Assembly (NCBI RefSeq): GCF_030913705.1
Contig: NZ_CP133190.1
Location: 3,053,501 to 3,117,500 of the forward strand
DNA: 64,000 nt
Reading direction: 5' to 3'
Origin: Anaerocolumna sp. MB42-C2
GTDB taxonomy: Bacteria; Bacillota; Clostridia; Lachnospirales; Lachnospiraceae
The translations under genes were made by a program, and so were the position numbers. The notes beneath the pieces are model-generated. The model did no database searches. It saw nothing but the letters and a program-made list of their open reading frames with translations, and had not been told where the DNA came from. Shown here piece by piece: positions 53,978-63,603 of this stretch. Numbering within the stretch: position 1 is the first letter of the stretch; every line of letters starts with the position of its first letter.

Positions 53978-55549
53978 TTAGTTTGCATCTACAGCATCTT
54001 CCACAGTCTGATTATCCGTAGTTTCATCGCTGTCCTGCAAGTACTCAGAAGTTTGATCTTCCCCCATATTATATGCCTCTGTATTATCTATATTGGTAAT
54101 AGCATCTTTGGGTTTTGTATCATCACCTTCCGGAGTATCCACCGGTTTTTCATCTTCTGATGGTTTCTCCTCTTTTGGAGGTTTCTCTTCTTCCACCTTT
54201 TTAGTTCCTACGGTTACATACCTCGGTGACGAGTTATATACACTTTTATTAATCCTGGTTCTGCTTACCTCTACCCCATTCTCATATACGATTTTATACA
54301 ATTCAGCTACATATCCGGTATGTGCCGACTGAGTGGTTAACGTATAGGTTGTTGGTTTTGTAGGATCTTTCGTTACAACATCTTTACCAGGTGCCTTTTC
54401 ATCCAATACAACCGTTTCATATTTGATTGTTCTATTCTTTGTATCTCTGGTTTCATTCCCCCATATATTAAAGGTTATGGTTCTTCCTGAAGTATATGCT
54501 TCTATTAAGATCGGTGAATCCGTATTGTTTTCGAATTTTAAATCTTTCCAGGTTCCTGCAATAGCAGAATCCCTTGATAAATCCACATAACTGATTGTCA
54601 TGGAATGAGGCTGGCGTTCTACTACCTCTAATTCGGATAATAAAACCGCATTATATAACGTAGTTGTAACCTGACATGCACCACCTCCGATACTGTCAAT
54701 TACTTTACCGTTAGAATATGCACCTGCCTCAAAGTAACCGTTATCCGTTGTAAACGGCGTAAGTTTTTTATACGCAGAAAAAACATCTCCCGGATATAAT
54801 ACCGTATTATTTATTAAACGTGCACCATTCGCAAGATTGCCGGCACGGTCTTCCGAGGAAGTGGTATAGGTTGTTGAAAAAGTACCAAGTCTGGTATTAC
54901 ATTTTTCAACCATCTCCCTTGTGTATTTGGGCTGATCATCTTCTACGACTGCTGTCAGAGTAATATCCTCATGATTCCAGTTATCCAATATAGCTGTCTT
55001 AATTGCATCTATATTTTTATCTACATCAGCTTTACGGCCGACGGAGTGATTTGTATATATAAATTCGCCGCCCTCTCTTTTTACCGATGCATTTTTAGCC
55101 TTAACATCATGGGAGCTTAATTTATCTTTTACAAATTTTTTGATTTTTTTATCACTTAAACTGAATTCCAGATTATAAACTAAATTCGATTGTTCCGTAT
55201 CTTTTAATTCTTTATATCTTTTAATCAGATTACCTGTCTTACCGATTAGAATTGCCTCATCAATATAATTGTTCTCTTTATAATCATAACCCAGCTTGTC
55301 TAAAGTTATTTCTTCCGTTTTATCATCAATTTTAACAGTAATTTTCTTTGATTTTAAATCGTCCACATAATCTTTGACAGCCTGTTTCGCTTCCTCTGCC
55401 GTCAAACCGCCGATATGAATGGAATCTATATATACGCCCTTTGTAATTGTTTCGTCTTCCGTTGCCGCCGCTACCTTAGGAGTTATAGAAATAAAATAGA
55501 AACAAATCACAAACAGCATAAATGTAATTATTTTTTTCATTCTATCCAT
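53978..55549 (-). CDS. VanW family cell-wall protein with PG-binding domains
   Basis: A 523-residue exported protein. A signal anchor (about 5-25) is followed by two peptidoglycan-binding_4 regions (about 30-210), the VanW domain (about 220-345: FSTTYTTSSEDRAGNLANGA, GGGACQVTTTLYNAVL, ERQPHSMTISYVDL), a G5-like tail and a Pro/Glu/Asp/Lys-rich end. VanW function is not settled; it is linked to cell-wall metabolism. The start ATG 55549 has AGGAGG at 8 bases. Confidence 0.88.
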   Translation of the reverse strand: MDRMKKIITFMLFVICFYFISITPKVAAATEDETITKGVYIDSIHIGGLTAEEAKQAVKDYVDDLKSKKITVKIDDKTEEITLDKLGYDYKENNYIDEAILIGKTGNLIKRYKELKDTEQSNLVYNLEFSLSDKKIKKFVKDKLSSHDVKAKNASVKREGGEFIYTNHSVGRKADVDKNIDAIKTAILDNWNHEDITLTAVVEDDQPKYTREMVEKCNTRLGTFSTTYTTSSEDRAGNLANGARLINNTVLYPGDVFSAYKKLTPFTTDNGYFEAGAYSNGKVIDSIGGGACQVTTTLYNAVLLSELEVVERQPHSMTISYVDLSRDSAIAGTWKDLKFENNTDSPILIEAYTSGRTITFNIWGNETRDTKNRTIKYETVVLDEKAPGKDVVTKDPTKPTTYTLTTQSAHTGYVAELYKIVYENGVEVSRTRINKSVYNSSPRYVTVGTKKVEEEKPPKEEKPSEDEKPVDTPEGDDTKPKDAITNIDNTEAYNMGEDQTSEYLQDSDETTDNQTVEDAVDAN

Positions 55550-55626
55550 ACAGTTTTCCTCCTTTTTACATGCTAAAATTTATTGTAACATAATCCTTAG
55601 ATTAATCAAGATAATATTTCTGTCGT

Positions 55627-55655
55627 TTGACATTTCCATATATATTATGTATATT
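55627..55655 (+). promoter_or_regulatory. Strong plus-strand promoter
   Basis: TTGACA (55627-55632), 17 bases, TATATT (55650-55655). It would transcribe across the antisense of the small gene at 55675-55773 toward the gene at 55954. Confidence 0.6.
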
Positions 55656-55674
55656 CTTAATAGACAGAAATAAA

Positions 55675-55773
55675 TTAGTACATAATCGCACTTAAGACTA
55701 CAGGTACAACCATTGATAATACAATGATTAAGATTATTATAGTAGAAATTATTTTCCTCATTTTTCTGTTCAT
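55675..55773 (-). CDS. Small single-helix membrane peptide (32 aa)
   Basis: MNRKMRKIIS... with a basic start and one hydrophobic helix ending VPVVLSAIMY. GAGGG lies 8 bases before the ATG and a TATAAT box (spaced 18 bases from TTGTGG) lies upstream. Short peptides of this form are common in Lachnospiraceae. No function is known. Confidence 0.6.
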   Translation of the reverse strand: MNRKMRKIISTIIILIIVLSMVVPVVLSAIMY

Positions 55774-55953
55774 GTTAAATACCCTCATATTATAGAATGT
55801 ACTATAATATCGCCACAATATTGTTGAAAGAATCCGCATGTGGCCTTCCTTTCTTTTTATTTTTTTCTTTCAACACTTACCTTTTTAATCTATGCAGATA
55901 TTCTTAGGTCTGCTTACACTACTTAATCATACCCTTACAGAAAGGATTACATT

Positions 55954-56571
55954 ATGCTTATTGTCGTAGGATTACTCCTATTTCTTTATCTATTAATACA
56001 ATATTCCAATATTAGGACAAAACAGATACTAAAAAAAGAGAAAGAAGCTTTTTGGAATAGGGAATATCAGGCTAATTCAACCAGGAAGTCCGACATATCC
56101 GGCTTAGACTACATTACAATCCCTATGGATACCCTTCCCTTTACTGATACAGACGAGGAAGAACTAACTGAGATTCAGTCTAATATAAAAAGTTTATTCC
56201 AAAAACCGATTTTAAATCTGACAGGATTGTCCAACACGGATTTAAAACTAAAGTATGGAGTTGCTAATATTAAATTTCTGATAAATTGCGATGATAATTA
56301 CTCCTCTCTGGTAAAAAATCTATCCAGGTGGGGTTCCTATCTTTATGACCATAACAGATGGAATGAAGCCCTTACTGTCCTTGAATTCTGCATACAATGT
56401 AAATCGGATATCCGTAAGAATTACACTCTGCTCGCCGAGTTGTATAAAGAGCTTAACACTCCGGATAAAATCGATGATTTAATTCAGACAGCGCAGACCC
56501 TTGACACCTTATCCAGGGAAAACATCCTGATTTCTCTGAAAGAAATTAAGATGTCTTTTTATTTAAAGTAA
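55954..56571 (+). CDS. Membrane-anchored TPR-like hypothetical protein
   Basis: A 205-residue protein with an N-terminal transmembrane helix (about 2-16), a polar linker and helical repeats (about 120-190: WGSYLYDHNRWNEALTVLEF, NYTLLAELYKELNTPDKIDD) resembling TPRs. AGAAAGGA precedes the ATG. It likely acts as a protein-binding scaffold; function unknown. Confidence 0.75.
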   Translation: MLIVVGLLLFLYLLIQYSNIRTKQILKKEKEAFWNREYQANSTRKSDISGLDYITIPMDTLPFTDTDEEELTEIQSNIKSLFQKPILNLTGLSNTDLKLKYGVANIKFLINCDDNYSSLVKNLSRWGSYLYDHNRWNEALTVLEFCIQCKSDIRKNYTLLAELYKELNTPDKIDDLIQTAQTLDTLSRENILISLKEIKMSFYLK

Positions 56572-56625
56572 CTACGACTCTATTTAATTTATATTCCTCA
56601 TTCTATTTATTATAATTCATTTTCA

Positions 56626-57360
56626 TCAGATTATTCTGCCCTTATCCAGAATAATTTTGTCAATCATCCGGGATGCTTCACTTTGGGTCAGTAAATCTAT
56701 GGATTGTTCACTCTCTATCTTATGATATTTTAGTAAATCAATCAAGTAATTTTTTTGTTTATTTGTAATGGACCTGCTTTTCTTTACTTTAAACCTCATA
56801 GGTTTTGGTATAAAAATTTCAGGTTTTTTTAGATAAAACTCATTGCAAAGTTTCACATACAGCAAAGCGGTTGCCTTAGCATCGTCATAGGCCCTATGTG
56901 CATTTTCATTTATAATCTGGTAATGTCTGCACATGCTTCCTAAGCTTTTACTCTCTGTATCAGGTAACAGCTTTCTGCATAACAGAAGAGTATCAATTCC
57001 CATTTTATCAAAGTTTTTATGCTGTCTTGCGGCTGCTGTTTTTAGAAAGCTGTAATCGAACCCCACATTATGTCCCATAATAATATAATCTCCCGCAAAC
57101 TCCAGGAAACGTTCTATCACTGTTTCTTCCATCTCAGCGTATTGAATCATTTCATCCGTTATTCCGGTCAGCTTTACAATATGTCCCGGCAATTTCATTT
57201 TGGGATTGATAAATTCGGTAAATTTATCAATGATCTTTCCCTCTTTCACCTTAAGCGCACCTATTTCAATAATTCTGTCCTTTTCCGGACTAAGTCCGGT
57301 TGTCTCAACATCAAAACAGACAAATGATGTAATTCTCTCATTTTGTACCCTATCATCCAT
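56626..57360 (-). CDS. DnaQ-like 3'-5' exonuclease
   Basis: A 244-residue DEDDh exonuclease: CFDVETTGLSPEKDRIIEIGAL (DxE), GHNVGFDYSFL (Asp) and HRAYDDAKATALL (HxxxD). It resembles the proofreading exonuclease module of PolC/DnaQ but is a free-standing protein with an extra C-terminal helical region. Likely acts in DNA repair or processing. The ribosome binding site is weak. Confidence 0.88.
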   Translation of the reverse strand: MDDRVQNERITSFVCFDVETTGLSPEKDRIIEIGALKVKEGKIIDKFTEFINPKMKLPGHIVKLTGITDEMIQYAEMEETVIERFLEFAGDYIIMGHNVGFDYSFLKTAAARQHKNFDKMGIDTLLLCRKLLPDTESKSLGSMCRHYQIINENAHRAYDDAKATALLYVKLCNEFYLKKPEIFIPKPMRFKVKKSRSITNKQKNYLIDLLKYHKIESEQSIDLLTQSEASRMIDKIILDKGRII

Positions 57361-57477
57361 TTATTTATAAACCCACTGCATATCATATCGCATATTTGCT
57401 CGTGATACTGCCACATAATAAAAATTGGTAAGAGTTAATAAGTGGCTTCCTTTCTCAATTTATTTCTATTCCATATT

Positions 57478-57579
57478 TTATAGCATTACTCCTACAAAAG
57501 CTGCAACTATTGCAGGTAGAATGTTATTGGCCTGATGTAATGTCTTTTTAACCTTTCCCTTTCCACTTACACAAATCAT
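57478..57579 (-). CDS. Possible small ORF overlapping the end of nth
   Basis: An alternative frame starts inside the last codons of nth and runs 33 residues (MICVSGKGKVKKTLHQANNI, ending LPAIVAAFVGVML). It has a basic part and a hydrophobic end, and GGAG lies about 10 bases upstream. It could be a coupled membrane peptide or chance. Confidence 0.3.
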   Translation of the reverse strand: MICVSGKGKVKKTLHQANNILPAIVAAFVGVML

Positions 57580-58204
57580 ATAGAAAACACTCCGTGCATT
57601 TTGGGTTTCTGGCCGTACAAATGGATCTTCCATGGGCAATAATCTGTAAATTATACAATATCCAATGATCCCTCGGAAGTAAATCCATTAATTCAAATTC
57701 AATCTTTTCCGGATCTTCTGCTTTTGTAAAGCCCAGTTTACCGGATATTCTCTTCACATGGGTGTCCACTACAATACTTGGTTCATGATAGATGTTTCCT
57801 CTGATTACGTTAGCGGTTTTTCTCCCTACTCCGGCTAATTTCGTTAATTTATCTATCTCTTTCGGTACTTCCCCTCCGTATTCCGTAACCAGTGTTTTTG
57901 CACATTCTATAATGTTCTTAGCCTTATTGTGATAAAATCCGGTGGAATGAATGTCTTTCTCCAGCTCTTTTAGTTCGGCGCCTGCAAAATCTTCTAAGGT
58001 AGTATATTTCTTAAATAAATCCTTTGTTACCAGATTTACTCTTTCATCCGTGCATTGCGCACTTAATATGGTGGCAATTAATAACTGCCAGGGGGTTTCA
58101 TGGTTTAGATAACATTTATATTCGGTGGTATAATATTCATCCAGCAGGGATAAAATTTTATCCACCCTTTCTCTTTCCGCTTTTGTAATTCTCTTTTTTG
58201 CCAT
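57548..58204 (-). CDS. nth: Endonuclease III
   Basis: A 218-residue base-excision DNA glycosylase/AP lyase. HhH motif LAGVGRKTANVI with catalytic Lys, Asp in VVDTHVKRIS, and the 4Fe-4S cluster C-x6-C-x2-C-x5-C (CTARNPKCTECFLYDLC). Removes oxidised pyrimidines. ATG 58204 after AGAGG is preferred to the longer frame. It follows the radical SAM gene by about 30 bases. Confidence 0.94.
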   Translation of the reverse strand: MAKKRITKAERERVDKILSLLDEYYTTEYKCYLNHETPWQLLIATILSAQCTDERVNLVTKDLFKKYTTLEDFAGAELKELEKDIHSTGFYHNKAKNIIECAKTLVTEYGGEVPKEIDKLTKLAGVGRKTANVIRGNIYHEPSIVVDTHVKRISGKLGFTKAEDPEKIEFELMDLLPRDHWILYNLQIIAHGRSICTARNPKCTECFLYDLCKWKGKG

Positions 58205-58236
58205 CGTTACCTCTTTCTTTTTCAGCAAAGCAATAA

Positions 58237-60048
58237 TCAGGTAAATTTTATGGAGATGTTTCTCGCCTGTGAGTTTAATACATTTTTATGAAAATAGTCA
58301 TACAAGATAAACTCTTCGTTTTTCACCGGGATTCCTGTTTCGGCAGTTTGTTCGACATGAATGCTGTAATGTTCCAAATGCAGGTATGGTCTTAACCGAT
58401 CTATGGTTATCTCGGAGGAATCCGGGTTCAGACACGCTCTAATTCTTTGTTCGTCACAGTAAAAATCCTTATAAATCTTTTTATATGGCTCATATTCCTC
58501 TGCAAAAGGCGGTCGGCTTTTCAGATTCTCACGTAAATATAAGTCATGGACTAATATATTACGAAAAGCCATGATATTTATAGCTTCCGAAAGTTTATCT
58601 TCCATTTCCTTTAACTCAGACATAAAATCAAGTAAAATCTCATACTTTTTCATTCTGGAGGAGTTTATTCCCTTTAACTTCTTTCTCTCATAATAATCCC
58701 CCAGCTTTAAATAAAGCTCAAAGGGAGTATCAAAAAAATGCTCCATATATTTTATAGCATATTCAAACTGTCCGCTGTTATAGTAGATTTCTACCATATC
58801 TTCCACTGATTTCAATATAAGTATTTCATCATAACTTAGCCATTTGGTATACAGAACTTCATAAGGCGGTATGCTTTTACTAACGATTCCCCAGTCTTTA
58901 CTTTCATAAAACATAGCTGAACCTTTTAATACTTTTAAGAAACCAAGCTGGAACTGATCGGGTTTCATTGCATATACCTCATTAAAGGAATTCTGAAAGG
59001 TTTTCATATCCTCATAGGGCAGACCAGCAATTAGATCCAGGTGTTCATGAATATTCCTGCTTTGGTGTATCCGGTGGACCGCTTGTTTCAGTTTATCCAG
59101 ATTCATTTTTCTGCTTATGGCTTCTATGGTTTTAGGATTGGTAGACTGGACTCCTATCTCTAATTGTACCAGTCCGGGCCTCATGGTGCTTAACAATTCA
59201 AGTTCTTCCTCATCTAATATGTCTGCAGAAATTTCAAAATGAAAATTAGTGATACCATTATCCTGCTCTTTAATATAATGCCAGATTGCAAGTGTCTGTT
59301 TCTTGTTGCAGTTAAAGGTCCTGTCTACAAATTTAACCTGCGGCACTTTATGCTGCAGGAATAACCCCAATTCTTTTTTAACCAGTTCTATCTCCCTTAA
59401 CCTTACCTTTTTATCGATAGAAGAAAGGCAGTAACTGCAGGAATAAGGACAGCCTCTGCTGGCTTCATAATAAATAATTTTATTTTTAAAATCCTCAATC
59501 TTCTCATAGGGAAATGGTATGCTGCTTATGTCTGTCTCTGTTCTGATTCCGGTTGTGTTAACCCTCTTCGCTGCACAATCTAAGCTTTTATTCCGTTCCT
59601 CTGTTTTTCTGGCGTTATCCGTAAATGCAATACCTTTTATCTGTTCTAAGGTTTTCAATCCGGCGATATAATAATCCATTAATTCCAGAAATGTTTCTTC
59701 CCCTTCCCCGATCATAATACCGTCTGCGGCTGTGCTCTCTTCCAGTCGTTTTTCGGCATCATAAGATACTTCAGGACCTCCCAGCCAGATTTTACACTCC
59801 GGTAATAGTTTCTTTAATTCGATGCATAATTGATCAACCAAACCTATATTCCAGATATAACAGGAAAATCCTATAAAATCCGGTTTTTCCTTATAAATTG
59901 CCTGTAATATATCATCGGTATAATTATTTATGGTAAACTCCGCTAATTGAATCTGCTGCCTATAGGCCTTTGCGTAAGACCTCAGACTGTAAATTGCAAG
60001 ATTGGAATGAATATACTTTGCATTAATAGCGGTAAGTAATATTTTCAC
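58237..60048 (-). CDS. B12-binding radical SAM protein (DUF4080)
   Basis: A 603-residue protein: N-terminal cobalamin-binding-like domain (about 1-140; no obvious DxHxxG, so cobalamin binding is uncertain), radical SAM core with the cluster motif GCPYSCSYC (near 205) and a C-terminal DUF4080 domain (about 420-600). The start is GTG with TAGGAG at 6 bases. The reaction is unknown. Confidence 0.88.
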   Translation of the reverse strand: MKILLTAINAKYIHSNLAIYSLRSYAKAYRQQIQLAEFTINNYTDDILQAIYKEKPDFIGFSCYIWNIGLVDQLCIELKKLLPECKIWLGGPEVSYDAEKRLEESTAADGIMIGEGEETFLELMDYYIAGLKTLEQIKGIAFTDNARKTEERNKSLDCAAKRVNTTGIRTETDISSIPFPYEKIEDFKNKIIYYEASRGCPYSCSYCLSSIDKKVRLREIELVKKELGLFLQHKVPQVKFVDRTFNCNKKQTLAIWHYIKEQDNGITNFHFEISADILDEEELELLSTMRPGLVQLEIGVQSTNPKTIEAISRKMNLDKLKQAVHRIHQSRNIHEHLDLIAGLPYEDMKTFQNSFNEVYAMKPDQFQLGFLKVLKGSAMFYESKDWGIVSKSIPPYEVLYTKWLSYDEILILKSVEDMVEIYYNSGQFEYAIKYMEHFFDTPFELYLKLGDYYERKKLKGINSSRMKKYEILLDFMSELKEMEDKLSEAINIMAFRNILVHDLYLRENLKSRPPFAEEYEPYKKIYKDFYCDEQRIRACLNPDSSEITIDRLRPYLHLEHYSIHVEQTAETGIPVKNEEFILYDYFHKNVLNSQARNISIKFT

Positions 60049-60197
60049 TATATGCTCCTATCTGTGTTATCAACACCTTTTCTTAAACAAGTATTATCAG
60101 GATTTTAGTGTCAAAAGCCAACTTTAAATTATGGTCCCGGGCACGTCTTCATTATCCTAATGTATTATAATTGTAGCATATTTTTTAGAAAAATAAA

Positions 60198-60234
60198 AGG
60201 ACTGTATCCGGTGTAATAAACCGCTCCCAGTCCT
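60198..60234 (-). terminator. Terminator after the PF06541 gene
   Basis: AGGACTG pairs with CAGTCCT, with an inner CGGT/ACCG step, followed on the minus strand by TTTTATTTTT. Confidence 0.8.
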
Positions 60235-60245
60235 GACATCTCTAA

Positions 60246-60674
60246 TCAGAAAATTTTATAATCGGGTTTTTCTTCCCCTAACAGAAAATACTTCAGGTAA
60301 TCATCTAATAAGATCGCTCCTAACGAAAGAAAAAACCATATATTCGTAAAAAGCAGACAGATCTGCCCCATAAAGTTATAGGGCATATTGGAATAATCCC
60401 ATACATTCAGTTTCAACCAAACATTAACCACTAGACCCACGATAAGTTCTACTCCCGTAATAATAAATGCTGATATTACCATCTGGCTGATAATTGATAT
60501 TTTTTCCGTAAATATTTCATTTAACAGTCCTATCAGTATAAAACAAATCCCCCCTGCAATCAGCATGGATATGTGGGAATACCCTCGAAACAGTATCTCT
60601 ATTCCGCAATAGGAGTAACCACCTATAAAGAAGAGAAGAATGTATTTCAGCGTTTTGTTGTATAATTTGAGCAT
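60246..60674 (-). CDS. Putative ABC-transporter type IV membrane protein (PF06541)
   Basis: A 142-residue protein with four to five helices. GGYSYCGIEILFRGYSHISM, ELIVGLVVNVWL and VWDYSNMPYNFMGQICL are the conserved PF06541 segments. Function is unknown despite the family name. Confidence 0.85.
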   Translation of the reverse strand: MLKLYNKTLKYILLFFIGGYSYCGIEILFRGYSHISMLIAGGICFILIGLLNEIFTEKISIISQMVISAFIITGVELIVGLVVNVWLKLNVWDYSNMPYNFMGQICLLFTNIWFFLSLGAILLDDYLKYFLLGEEKPDYKIF

Positions 60675-60831
60675 ATGCTTCCATCCTTTCCAAGGTAGTT
60701 TTTTAATACCTGCAGATTAGGGACTGTTGCATAAATCTTGTTTGTATAAAGATTTTTACAACTTTTCTTGCATATAGTATGTTCAAATTGTATAGCAAAT
60801 ATTATGATCCGTTAATTTAGGGCAGCAAAAA

Positions 60832-60902
60832 AGCGGGTGATGGGAATCGAACCCACGTATCTAGCTTGGAAGGCTAGTGTTCTACCATTGAACTACACCC
60901 GC
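60832..60902 (-). tRNA. tRNA-Gly (anticodon TCC)
   Basis: 71 bases. Acceptor GCGGGTG/CACCCGC, anticodon loop CTTCCAA giving TCC, T arm GTGGG-TTCGATT-CCCAT. CCA is not encoded. It follows the Leu tRNA, probably in one transcript, with a T run after it. Confidence 0.95.
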
Positions 60903-60966
60903 ATAATAATATATAATTAAATAGAATAAAATTAAGTTTACCTATTAAGTAAATTAATTTTCTTAA

Positions 60967-61052
60967 TGCCGGCGACCGGAATCGAACCGGTACGGGAGAT
61001 TAGTCCCGCAGGATTTTAAGTCCTGTGCGTCTGCCAGTTCCGCCACGCCGGC
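60967..61052 (-). tRNA. tRNA-Leu (anticodon TAA)
   Basis: 86 bases. Acceptor GCCGGCG/CGCCGGC, anticodon loop CTTAAAA giving TAA, a long variable arm (GCGGGACTAATCTCCCGT) and T arm ACCGG-TTCGATT-CCGGT. Confidence 0.95.
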
Positions 61053-61100
61053 ATCTGATTAATCAAAATCATCTTAATCAAAACTTTCTGACAAGGATGA

Positions 61101-61129
61101 ATTATATCATATCAAATAACCATTTTCAA
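61101..61129 (-). promoter_or_regulatory. Promoter of the tRNA pair
   Basis: Minus-strand TTGAAA (61124-61129), a 17-base spacer and TATAAT (61101-61106), about 48 bases before the tRNA-Leu 5' end. Confidence 0.8.
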
Positions 61130-61267
61130 GTGTTTTTATGAATTTTCGTAATTTTCGTAAAATTTGTATAATTCTTCAATTATAACGTTTCGGTTATGAT
61201 TCCAAATAGTCATAAAAGTATAAGACCGTCTAATATTATTAGCAAACAAAGCAGTAGTACTACTTAA

Positions 61268-61288
61268 AGTTAAATTAACTTAAGTTAA
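61268..61288. repeat. Two overlapping palindromes
   Basis: AGTTAAATTAACT (61268-61280) and TTAACTTAAGTTAA (61275-61288) are perfect and overlap. They lie between the tRNA promoter and the end of the GH13 gene. Confidence 0.5.
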
Positions 61289-61329
61289 TCATCGCTTCCG
61301 ATTTTCATTAACATTTCTCGTATCATATA

Positions 61330-63369
61330 TTATGGAGATATAATATTTTTAATTATAACAGATGAAACCGGGGGCATAGTTATTTTCAAAATGCCGTTTT
61401 CCGTATGAAAAACCACAGCTTCCCGGTAATATCCCTCTTCTGTGGTAAGAAGCAACCTGCATAAGGTATCCTCGTCTGATATGCCTATTTTCCAGGTATT
61501 GATAACCTCCGTAATTTCATAATTATTATTATTCACTGCAACAATAAATTTATCAACCCTGTTGAACCTGCCGTAGCTTATAAAACCGAGGGCACCCTCC
61601 AAAAATAGAATAGAACCTGTTCTAAGAGCCTCATAATCCTTATGAATACTTATAATTTCCTTGTGAAAATCAATCAAATTCATATCTTCATTCCCCCAGG
61701 GAAAAGTTCTGCGGTTATCCGGATCCGTAAAACCGCAGACCCCCGCTTCATCTCCGTAATAAATAGTCGGTGCCCCAACCCAGGTCATCTGTACGGTGAC
61801 TGCAGATCGAAACACACCTTTATTTACGCCTTCATTCGCTGCATTGGGGCCTAAAGAATCGGTTCTGCCCACTTTTTTGTTCGTCCGTGTTAAAAATCTG
61901 GAATGATCATGGTTTGATAATTCGTTCATAGTTGTATAAAGAGAGGTAGTCTGATACCTGGACATATGGTAAGACATAGCCTGAAAGAAAATATCATGAC
62001 GGTTAAGTAAATTTTCCTTATATTCATCACTATGCTTTTCCATACCGGTTAAAAACCACGTTAACGGTTCCATAAAGGCATCATAATTCATAACGGTATC
62101 CCATTCATCACCTGACAGCCAGGATTTGGGATCACCATAATGTTCAGCGAAAATAATTGCTTCCGGATTGGCTTCTTTTACGCTTTTACGAAAATCTCTA
62201 AAGAATCTGTGGTTAAACTCTTTTGAATACCCTAAATCAGCTGCTACATCTAATCTCCACCCATCACAGTTAAACGGGGGAGATACCCATTTTTTTGCAA
62301 TATCCATAACATAATTATAAAGTATAGGGGATTCCTCATAATTAAGTTTTGGCAGGGTATCATGTCCCCACCAGCCGTCATAAGAGGAGTTATCCGGCCA
62401 CCGATCCTCTTTAAATCGAAAAAACGAAATATAAGGGCTGTTTTTGTCTGCATAAGCACCCTTTTCATACCCAACCATACCCTCATAGATGCCCTCTCTG
62501 TCCAACCATTTATGAAAAGAACCACAGTGATTAAACACTCCGTCTAAAATGACTTTTAAGCCTCTCTTATGAGCTTCCTCTACCAGCCGTATCAGCAGCT
62601 CATTGCTGGCGTTAAGGTTATCCGAATCCGTAACACGGGTTCTGTATTTTGTCGCCTGTCTGTTATTGGTTTCATGTAAAGCAAGTACTTCTCCTCCATC
62701 CCTTTTGATTACCCCATAATGCGGGTCAACAAAATCATAATCCTGAGTATCATATTTATGATTGGAGGGTGATACAAAAATAGGATTAAAATAGATTGCT
62801 TCAATGCCTAAGTCCTGCAAATAATCCAACTTTTTAATTACACCCTGTAAATCGCCTCCATAAAACTCTCCTATGCCAAAAGAATCCGGATATTTACTCC
62901 AATCAGTAACCTTTCTGACCGGTGTATTAATATAACTGTACTCTCCATCTACAACATCGTTCGTAACATCACCGTTAAAAAACCGGTCAACAAAAATCTG
63001 GTAAAACACGGCACCTTTTGCCCAGTCAGGCGTTTGAAAACCAGGTGTTATCATAAAATTAAACTCTTTATGAAGTTCCAAAGCCGCACCGGCTCTGTTG
63101 TAATACCAGATTTTACTATCACCATATACTTCAAAATAATAAGAGATGACCTGATCAGCCAGTTCAAACTCATTCTCATAATAATCAAACAGAGAATCCG
63201 ATTCTTTCATTGCCATCTGCCAAAAATCTTCTTCGGTAACCAGCCTGACACTGTCTATACCCTCTTTACCTGTCCGAAAACGAATCGTTACTGTATCATA
63301 AGGCAACGGTTCACAGGGATTCCTGTAATCCTGTGTACCATCACTAAAAAAAGCATCCGTATTAAGCAT
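61330..63369 (-). CDS. GH13 alpha-amylase family glycosidase (neopullulanase/cyclomaltodextrinase-like)
   Basis: A 679-residue enzyme with an N-terminal starch-binding-like domain (about 1-110) and a GH13 barrel. Conserved regions: DGVFNHCG, DGWRLDVAAD (nucleophile Asp), IFAEHYGD (acid Glu) and LSNHDHSRF (third Asp). No signal peptide, so it probably hydrolyses malto- or cyclodextrins inside the cell. Confidence 0.93.
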   Translation of the reverse strand: MLNTDAFFSDGTQDYRNPCEPLPYDTVTIRFRTGKEGIDSVRLVTEEDFWQMAMKESDSLFDYYENEFELADQVISYYFEVYGDSKIWYYNRAGAALELHKEFNFMITPGFQTPDWAKGAVFYQIFVDRFFNGDVTNDVVDGEYSYINTPVRKVTDWSKYPDSFGIGEFYGGDLQGVIKKLDYLQDLGIEAIYFNPIFVSPSNHKYDTQDYDFVDPHYGVIKRDGGEVLALHETNNRQATKYRTRVTDSDNLNASNELLIRLVEEAHKRGLKVILDGVFNHCGSFHKWLDREGIYEGMVGYEKGAYADKNSPYISFFRFKEDRWPDNSSYDGWWGHDTLPKLNYEESPILYNYVMDIAKKWVSPPFNCDGWRLDVAADLGYSKEFNHRFFRDFRKSVKEANPEAIIFAEHYGDPKSWLSGDEWDTVMNYDAFMEPLTWFLTGMEKHSDEYKENLLNRHDIFFQAMSYHMSRYQTTSLYTTMNELSNHDHSRFLTRTNKKVGRTDSLGPNAANEGVNKGVFRSAVTVQMTWVGAPTIYYGDEAGVCGFTDPDNRRTFPWGNEDMNLIDFHKEIISIHKDYEALRTGSILFLEGALGFISYGRFNRVDKFIVAVNNNNYEITEVINTWKIGISDEDTLCRLLLTTEEGYYREAVVFHTENGILKITMPPVSSVIIKNIISP

Positions 63370-63603
63370 AATTAATCAAAATAATCCTTTCTTATCGTTT
63401 TTAAACCTAACATAGAGATACCCCCATTTTATTACATCTAGTATGGAAACACAACTTTATTAATTAATAATTCATTGGAGACTTTTATTCGAATAATTTA
63501 TTTTTTTAGTTTATGTCTTTTAGCAGGATATGGTATATAGTTATATGTTGTAGTATACTATTTGTAAATTGTATTAAGGTCTTTTAAATATGGAGGAACG
63601 ATT
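63370..63603. other. Intergenic AT-rich DNA
   Basis: No gene, tRNA or clear hairpin seen. The GGAGG ribosome binding site of the NUDIX gene lies at its right end. Confidence 0.5.

Noticed and set aside
60715-60765. IS-like end GGGACTGTTGCATAAATC with an inverted partner nearby
   Set aside because: Only a short hairpin-like piece; no second terminus or transposase, so it is not listed as a mobile element.
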